Assembly (NCBI GenBank): GCA_019247305.1
Contig: JAFAPC010000120.1
Location: 1-60,870, forward strand
Reading direction: 5' to 3'
DNA length: 60,870 nucleotides
From: Pseudonocardiales bacterium
Lineage (GTDB): Bacteria > Actinomycetota > Actinomycetes > Mycobacteriales > Pseudonocardiaceae
In this document: positions 56,190-60,870 of the stretch, in pieces
How positions within the stretch are numbered: position 1 is the first letter of the stretch
Layout of the letters: every line of letters starts with the position of its first letter
Position numbers and translations under genes: made by a program
The notes under the pieces: generated by a model
Database searches by the model: none
The model's input: the letters and a program-made list of their open reading frames with translations, nothing else
Told to the model about the DNA's origin: nothing

Positions 56190-56825
56190 TCACCGGGACG
56201 CATAATCGTTGGTGATGATCACGACCAGGCCCGGGCCGACGCCCGCGATGCCGGGGAACCGCGGCTCCACCCGCATCCCGAACTGGGCACCGAGCGCCTG
56301 GGCAGCGGCCAACTGGTCAGTGCCCTCCTGGTAATATGCGGTGGTCGTCGGGATTCTTCCCCGTGCGTAGTTGCCGATCTCGACTACCGTCCATCCCGCG
56401 GCCGTGAGATCGCGCGCGGCCCGTCCGGCCAAGCCGCGGACGGTGCCGTTGTTGTAGACCCGCACCTCGCCACGGCTGGGACCGTTGGCGCTGGGGGTCT
56501 TGGCGCTGGAACCGTTGCCGTTGGGGCCCTGATCGCCAGCTGGCGCGCCCTGGGCGGCCTCGGACGGGCCCGGTAGCGGTATCGCGGATCCTTCAGCGGG
56601 ACGCGAGGGCGCTGGAGGGGGGTAGGCAATGACCGAAGGGCGCACCGGTGTGCTGGTGGGAGCGTGGATCGGGGTGCCCGGGGGCTGGCCGGTGGCCATG
56701 GCCCGCGCTACGTGCGTGAGGGGCGTCGTGAACCCGATGAGGAGGGCGAGCACCGCGAACGACAACAGCGCCCACCCGGCCCTTCGCAGGCGTCGGCTCG
56801 CTTCGGTCCCGTTCGGGGTACCCAT
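56190..56825 (-). CDS. LytR_C-domain membrane protein, VirR-like
   Basis: 211 residues. One N-terminal TM helix (about 16-33), a long Pro/Ser/Gly linker (about 45-115) and a C-terminal LytR_C domain (V-R-V-Y-N-N-G-T-V-R-G-L-A-G-R-A-A-R-D-L). Gene order (def, DUF3263, this gene) matches Rv0429c-Rv0430-Rv0431 of M. tuberculosis from memory; Rv0431 is VirR, which affects vesicle release and the envelope. Here the def gene is divergent from the other two, as there. Confidence 0.85.
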   Translation of the reverse strand: MGTPNGTEASRRLRRAGWALLSFAVLALLIGFTTPLTHVARAMATGQPPGTPIHAPTSTPVRPSVIAYPPPAPSRPAEGSAIPLPGPSEAAQGAPAGDQGPNGNGSSAKTPSANGPSRGEVRVYNNGTVRGLAGRAARDLTAAGWTVVEIGNYARGRIPTTTAYYQEGTDQLAAAQALGAQFGMRVEPRFPGIAGVGPGLVVIITNDYASR

Positions 56826-56829
56826 CGCG

Positions 56830-57126
56830 CTACCGCGGGTCGACGCCGAGCCGGCACGCGGCCCGTGCTCGCTGGCGGCCCGACCGCAGCCGACGCAGTC
56901 GCTTGACCAGCATCGGGTCGGCGGCGAGCGCTTCTGGTCGGTCGATCAGGCTGTTCAAGGCCTGGTAGTAGCGCGTGGCGGACATGTCAAACAGCTCCCG
57001 GATGGCCTGCTCCTTCGCACCGGCGTACTTCCACCACTGCCGTTCGAAGGCCAACATCTCGCGCTCATGGCAGCTCAGACCCGCGGGCTGATCGTCGATC
57101 GGGTGCAGCGCCTGTGCAGCATCCAT
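56830..57126 (-). CDS. DUF3263 protein
   Basis: 98 residues from ATG 57126, preceded by AAGGAG. E-R-E-M-L-A-F-E-R-Q-W-W-K-Y-A-G-A-K-E-Q and Y-Y-Q-A-L-N are diagnostic; the fold is a small helix-turn-helix-like DNA-binding domain. It lies four bases upstream of the VirR-like gene. It is probably a regulator of the locus. Confidence 0.88.
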   Translation of the reverse strand: MDAAQALHPIDDQPAGLSCHEREMLAFERQWWKYAGAKEQAIRELFDMSATRYYQALNSLIDRPEALAADPMLVKRLRRLRSGRQRARAACRLGVDPR

Positions 57127-57152
57127 TGCGCTCCTTGAGGTCACGTCCCACC

Positions 57153-57200
57153 CCGGCAGAGTCATAACTGGCCCGGCAGAGTCATAACTGGCAGAGTCAC
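57153..57200. promoter_or_regulatory. Tandem 20-bp repeats in the DUF3263/def divergent region
   Basis: CCGGCAGAGTCATAACTGGC occurs at 57153-57172 and 57173-57192, and a third partial GGCAGAGTCA at 57190. An exact 20-bp period is close to two helical turns. It is 27 bp upstream of the DUF3263 start and suits an autoregulatory operator. Confidence 0.7.
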
Positions 57201-57312
57201 ACCGGTGTGATTCTGCCGGTATTGAACCATGCGGCGGGCTGCGGCGGGCCGACGGTGCCCCGAGATGTGCCCAGAGCGCGCCGGCAAGCCAGCCCCGATA
57301 CTGTTCCCTACC

Positions 57313-57879
57313 ATGGCTGTACGCCCGATCCGGATCGTCGGCGATCCGGTGCTGCACACCCCGACCAGGCTCGTCACGCAGTTCGGCGCGGAGCTGCGCG
57401 CCCTGATTGGGGACATGTTCGACACGATGGCGGCCGCCCAGGGCGTCGGGCTTGCCGCCAACCAGATCGGTGTGGACCTGCGCCTGTTCGTCTACGACTG
57501 CCCTGATGAGCAGGGCGTGCGACACCGCGGTGTGGTGGCCAACCCGGTGCTGGCGACCAGCGAGCGGCCCGCGACCATGCCCGACCCCGACGACGACTGG
57601 GAAGGCTGCCTATCGGTGCCCGGTGAGTCCTTCCCCACCGGGCGGGCCAGCTGGGCGCGGGTCACCGGAGCCGACGCCAACGGTGCACCGGTCACCGTCG
57701 AGGGCACCGGACAGCTAGCCCGGTGCCTGCAGCATGAAACCGATCACCTCGATGGCATCCTTTACCTCAACCGCTTGGTCGGCCGCTACGCCCGTGAGGC
57801 GAAGAAGATGCTCAAAGCCCAAGGCTGGGGCGTCCCCGGCCTCATCTGGGACCCCGCCGCAGCCCGCGCCCACGACTGA
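57313..57879 (+). CDS. def: Peptide deformylase
   Basis: 188 residues from ATG 57313. Removes the formyl group from nascent proteins. Motifs: [18 protein letters not shown] (metal Cys) near 97 and Q-H-E-T-D-H-L-D-G near 140 (metal His and catalytic Glu). It is divergent from the DUF3263/VirR pair. A hairpin follows the stop. Confidence 0.96.
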   Translation: MAVRPIRIVGDPVLHTPTRLVTQFGAELRALIGDMFDTMAAAQGVGLAANQIGVDLRLFVYDCPDEQGVRHRGVVANPVLATSERPATMPDPDDDWEGCLSVPGESFPTGRASWARVTGADANGAPVTVEGTGQLARCLQHETDHLDGILYLNRLVGRYAREAKKMLKAQGWGVPGLIWDPAAARAHD

Positions 57880-57898
57880 GCGCGCGTCTTTCGCTCAG
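57876..57898 (+). terminator. Hairpin overlapping the def stop
   Basis: CTGAGCG (57876-57882) and CGCTCAG (57892-57898) flank a 9-base loop. It covers the def stop codon. Short, but well placed between the convergent genes def and hepT. Confidence 0.55.
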
Positions 57899-57997
57899 CG
57901 GACGGAGGTGGGCCCTTTGTTTTTTCCGGACAGCTATCTTGGTAGTTATTTCATGCGGGCTCGTCCCCATCAGGCCAGCTCAGTTCCGTCGACGGTC

Positions 57998-58423
57998 TCA
58001 GCTGGTGTGGTCGCGCAGCGCCGCGAGGAATGCTCGGAGATCGGCGGGTCCGCTCGTCGCCGTGGTGTGGACCCGGCGCAGGTCGAGTTCGGCATACGCG
58101 TGCACGAGCAGATTACGGAACCCGGCGGCGCGACTCAGCCGCGCTGCCAGCTCGGCGGGTATCAACCCGGCACCGGCGAGCATGCGGAATGCATCAGCGT
58201 AGGTCGGCGGGCTCCCCAGCCCGAGCCGCACGCAGCTCGACACCGCGAGGTCGATCACCACCTGCACGGCCTGCCACAGGTGCAGGACGACAGCGTCGGT
58301 GTGGGTGCTCAGTGGTTGCAGGTCCTCGGCATGGCGTGGCAGGTGCTCGGCGACCCGGCGCAGATGGCGATCCACCGCCGCAGCGCGCTCGGCGAGCAGC
58401 TCGCGGTCGATCGCCGCGCTCAT
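57998..58423 (-). CDS. hepT: HepT-type HEPN toxin (RNase) of a type VII TA system
   Basis: 141 residues from ATG 58423. The HEPN active motif R-x4-H-x-Y is present as R-N-L-L-V-H-A-Y near residue 103. HepT cleaves RNA and is silenced when MntA adds AMP to the Tyr of this motif. The start overlaps the mntA stop (ATGA). Confidence 0.9.
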   Translation of the reverse strand: MSAAIDRELLAERAAAVDRHLRRVAEHLPRHAEDLQPLSTHTDAVVLHLWQAVQVVIDLAVSSCVRLGLGSPPTYADAFRMLAGAGLIPAELAARLSRAAGFRNLLVHAYAELDLRRVHTTATSGPADLRAFLAALRDHTS

Positions 58424-58812
58424 CCGAGCGCGGCCAGAACGTCGTCGTGCGCGCTGCGGATGACGGTCTCCGCGTCGCACCAGAACTGAACGGCCGCAAG
58501 CTGGAAGCGCTGGAACTCACCCGATGGACGCTCCAGCACGGGGATGCCCTCGCGTGCCGCGCGGTAGCGCAGCAGCGCACTGGCCCGGCGCAGGTCGACC
58601 ACGTCGACCTCATCAGTGCCCAGGATCTCGGTGAACCTCGCCACCAGCGCCGGCAGGTCCGGGGGGTCCTCGGCGAGCACGCCGATATCCCAGTCAGACC
58701 CCTCAGCCGCCTCCGCACGCGCCCGGGAACCGTGCACGACAGCCAGCCGCAGCCCCGCGACCACAGGATCCATCGACAGTCTTTCGCGCAGCTCCGCCGG
58801 GATCACGATCAC
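58420..58812 (-). CDS. mntA: MntA minimal nucleotidyltransferase antitoxin
   Basis: 130 residues from GTG 58812. The nucleotidyltransferase signature G-S-x10-D-x-D is exact (G-S-R-A-R then D-W-D), near residue 29. It AMPylates HepT and is encoded first in the pair, overlapping by four bases. The longer frame upstream is not homologous. Confidence 0.9.
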   Translation of the reverse strand: MIVIPAELRERLSMDPVVAGLRLAVVHGSRARAEAAEGSDWDIGVLAEDPPDLPALVARFTEILGTDEVDVVDLRRASALLRYRAAREGIPVLERPSGEFQRFQLAAVQFWCDAETVIRSAHDDVLAALG

Positions 58813-58966
58813 CAGCCTACGGCGGGCCACCGCCGCCGGTGACCCGACCTGCGATCCCAGGAGTGAGCCAACTGAACTCGGACGTCCCCCGCCGCCCGAT
58901 GCACGGGGCGCCGGGTTTCCCATCAACGCAAGCGCGCTCGACGTCCTGATGACGGCGCGATCCATG

Positions 58967-59128
58967 CTCCGCATCTCGCAGCTTGGCGACGACTTCGCTG
59001 AGCGGTCGTCGCCCTGGCGGGATCACCGGCGGTGGAAGGAGATCGCCGATAGTGCCCGCGGGCGGCACGTAGTCCCCGGACGCGGTGAGGCGGTCCAGCG
59101 TAGACGTCGCGAGCCTCCACTCTGTCGC
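58967..59128 (-). pseudogene. Possible fragment of a Phd-type antitoxin gene
   Basis: The minus strand reads T-L-D-R-L-T-A-S-G-D-Y-V-P-P, then G-D-L-L-P-P-P and P-L-S-E-V-V-A-K-L-R-D-A-E. This resembles the C-terminal end of Phd-family antitoxins (rLiaaGr-v-P-P ... L-x-x-L-R). No start or toxin partner is present. The rest of 58813-59228 has no recognised gene. Confidence 0.35.
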
Positions 59129-59228
59129 CTGATCCCGCTCGCCGAACTCGTCAATGCAATCTGATTCCGACACCAACAGCGAATCCGTTCGATCCCGTGC
59201 CAACAACGCCTCAGCGCCGATTATAGCG

Positions 59229-60773
59229 TTAAGAAGCCCGACATGGTGGATTATAGGGGAGCTCAGATACGTACTGTGCCCATCGTGTGGGGGTGAGGGT
59301 ATTCCGCGTCGCGGTGCAGAGGCGTTGGATCGCCGTGTTGATGTCCATGGCCCACAGCCGTATCGTCGGGTCGAAGCCGCCGCTGGCAAGCGTATGGCCG
59401 TCAGGGCTAAATGCGAGCCAGAAGACGGTGGCGGTGTGGCCGGTGAGGGGCTGGCCGAGCGGCGCGGCGTGTGCCGGGTTGGCCACGTCCCACAGCCGTA
59501 TCGTTTGGTCACCGCTGCCGCTGGCCAGGGTATGCCCATCAGGACTAAATACCACCGAGTGAATGCTCTTGGTGTGGCCGGTGAGGGGCTGGCCGAGCGG
59601 CGCGGCGTGTGCCGGGTTAGCCACGTCCCACAGCTGTATCGTCTTATCAGAGCTGCCGCTGGCCAGGGTGTGACCATCAGGGCTAAACGCAACGGAGTAG
59701 GTAAGTCCTGCCTGGCCGTCGAGTTTTTTGAGAAATACGGGTTGTTTCGGGTCGGCCACGTTCCACAGGCGCACGCTACTGTCGAAGCCTGCACTGGCGA
59801 GAATGCGACCATCGGGGCTAAACGTGACGGAGGCGACGGGCTGTCGGTTGCCTGTCAGGGGCTCGCCGAGCGGCGCTGCCTTGGCCACGTTCCACAGGCG
59901 CACGGTGGTGTCGGCGCCTGCGCTGGCGAGGGTGCGGCCGTCAGGGCTGAAATTTATCCCTGGGATCGAGCTGATGGGTCCTGTCGAGTTGGCATGTCCT
60001 GTCAGCAGCGCTCCTATGGACACGACAGGGTTTGTGGGATCGGTCACATTCCATAACACGATAACCGGACCTGTGCTAGTGGCCAAGGTGCGACCGTCAG
60101 GGCTGAAGGCCAGCGCGCTGACGCTGATGGAAAAGACGGGCGGGAGCATACCCAAGAGCGTCGGTCGGATGGGATCTTTCATATCCCACAGGCGGACTGT
60201 CTTATCGTCGCTGCTAGTAGCGAGAATGTGGCCGTCTGGCGAGAACACTCCCGAGTCTATGGCTCCGGTGTGAGCGGCCAGGACGGTACTCGGGATGTTC
60301 CAAAGGCGAACTTCTTTGTCGTCACCGGCGGTGGCGACGATATGATCATCAGGGCCAAACGCGACTGACTCGACAGCTGCGGTATGGCCTAGGAGAGGCG
60401 GTCCCACGAGTGCAGGGTGGGCCGGGTCGATGACGTTCCACAGGCGGACCGTTTCGTCGGCGCTGCTTGTGGCGAGCATATGACTGTCGCGGCTAAACGT
60501 CACTGTGCTGACAGTGCTGGAGTGGGCGGTGACCGGCTCACCCAGAGGCGCTGGATGTACTGGGTCTGTTACGTTCCATAATCGCACGGTGTTGTCATAA
60601 CTACCGCTGGCGAGAGTGCGTCCATCAGGGCTGAATGCCACCGTGTCCACTAGACCATGGTGACCTTTCAGGGACTCGCCGAGTGGGACGGGATGGGTAG
60701 GGTCGGCTACATTCCAGAGTCTCAGAGGCTTATGCGAAAGCCTCCTTGAAGAAGTACAGGCCGATGGCGGCAC
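59229..60773 (-). CDS. WD40-repeat protein, N-terminally truncated
   Basis: Ten complete WD40 repeats, each of the form F-S-P-D-G-x-T-L-A-S-x-x-x-D-x-T-V-R-L-W, follow a partial first blade (L-R-L-W-N-V). The tail ends like STAND-type proteins (N-T-L-T-P-T-R-W-A-Q-Y-V-S-E-L-P-Y). Repeats 8 and 9 are nearly identical at DNA level, so the array is evolving by duplication. The first about 16 codons are overlap with the IS5-like end at 60730; the N-terminal effector and NTPase domains were lost to that insertion. The WD frame begins near 60725. Confidence 0.8.
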   Translation of the reverse strand: MPPSACTSSRRLSHKPLRLWNVADPTHPVPLGESLKGHHGLVDTVAFSPDGRTLASGSYDNTVRLWNVTDPVHPAPLGEPVTAHSSTVSTVTFSRDSHMLATSSADETVRLWNVIDPAHPALVGPPLLGHTAAVESVAFGPDDHIVATAGDDKEVRLWNIPSTVLAAHTGAIDSGVFSPDGHILATSSDDKTVRLWDMKDPIRPTLLGMLPPVFSISVSALAFSPDGRTLATSTGPVIVLWNVTDPTNPVVSIGALLTGHANSTGPISSIPGINFSPDGRTLASAGADTTVRLWNVAKAAPLGEPLTGNRQPVASVTFSPDGRILASAGFDSSVRLWNVADPKQPVFLKKLDGQAGLTYSVAFSPDGHTLASGSSDKTIQLWDVANPAHAAPLGQPLTGHTKSIHSVVFSPDGHTLASGSGDQTIRLWDVANPAHAAPLGQPLTGHTATVFWLAFSPDGHTLASGGFDPTIRLWAMDINTAIQRLCTATRNTLTPTRWAQYVSELPYNPPCRAS

Positions 60774-60870
60774 GAAACGAGGACAAGAAGGTCTTCAGTG
60801 GCCTTCTGTAATCCGTGAAGAGAATCCGCCACGTCTTCAGATTGGCGACGGCTCGCTCGACGGGCGCACG
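60730..60870 (-). CDS. IS5-like transposase C-terminus (partial, at window edge)
   Basis: The minus strand is open from the window end to a TAA at 60730-60732 and encodes V-E-R-A-V-A-N-L-K-T-W-R-I-L-F-T-D-Y-R, then P-L-K-T-F. This is the C-terminal part of DDE transposases of the IS5/DDE_Tnp_4 type (E of the catalytic triad is in V-E-R). The element lies at the start of the truncated WD40 gene. Confidence 0.78.
   Translation of the reverse strand, partial: RAPVERAVANLKTWRILFTDYRRPLKTFLSSFRAAIGLYFFKEAFA

Noticed and set aside
55051..56205. 384-codon plus-strand frame opposite fabV
   Set aside because: Shadow; FabV on the minus strand has an intact active site.
59154..60056. Plus-strand frame opposite the WD40 gene
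   Set aside because: It repeats with the WD40 period only because it is the antisense of the repeats.

Overview
The window is high-GC DNA (about 70% by eye) from an actinomycete. Two blocks match gene orders I recall from Mycobacterium tuberculosis and its relatives: pssA, psd, moeA, groEL2 with def, a DUF3263 protein and a LytR_C (VirR-like) protein (37.5-57.9 kb); and purine nucleoside phosphorylase, a Rv3311/SatS-like protein, D-Ala-D-Ala carboxypeptidase, icd, mdh and DUF3017 (15.6-29.3 kb). Both favour Mycobacteriales/Pseudonocardiales, probably a Pseudonocardiaceae-like organism. The species cannot be named from sequence alone.

Layout. 0-3.4 kb: a gene tail, a cytochrome P450 divergent from a short-chain prenyl diphosphate synthase, and a small unknown protein. 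3.5-8.3 kb: an unusual locus with two divergent paralogues carrying Lys/His/Asp/Glu repeats and a shared C-terminal motif, followed by a protein resembling a pre-ATP-grasp domain, an ATP-grasp ligase, an uncharacterised protein and a membrane protein. This is the best candidate for an undescribed system. 8.3-12 kb: glpK, a gamma-glutamylcyclotransferase-like enzyme, a Gly-rich peptide with a leader-like N-terminus behind a 14-bp tandem array, and an amidohydrolase remnant. 12.1-30 kb: mostly housekeeping genes (B12-dependent acyl-CoA mutase, Ser/Thr kinase, PNP, DacB, TSUP permease, CinA, decarboxylase, YihY, icd, mdh, pentapeptide protein), plus a short Gly/Leu peptide gene at 21.7 kb. 30.5-33.4 kb: a low-GC two-gene island (GCS2-type ligase and class V PLP enzyme). 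33.7-37.5 kb: a dead IS1380 copy, an XRE/DUF397 pair, an ATP-grasp-like gene with a possible frameshift and an anti-sigma kinase. 37.5-42.8 kb: groEL2 with two CIRCE operators, moeA, psd, pssA.

43.1-56.1 kb is a degenerate accessory insertion in the conserved block. It holds remnants of a trypsin/Trypco1 conflict system, a TPR regulator with a nonsense codon, a low-GC PI-PLC, a frameshifted IS1182 element, two IS6 fragments flanking a methyltransferase, toxin/antitoxin pieces, a tyrosinase with a separately encoded C-terminal-like domain, and FabV. After the conserved virR-DUF3263-def group come a complete HepT/MntA toxin-antitoxin pair and a WD40 protein whose N-terminus has been cut off by an IS5-like element at the window edge.

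Three families of interspersed palindromes recur in gene-free spots (A: 12.0, 40.7, 45.8 kb; B: 0.15, 20.2 kb; C: 30.1, 42.9 kb). The two C copies differ by a compensated base change, which suggests that the hairpin is maintained.
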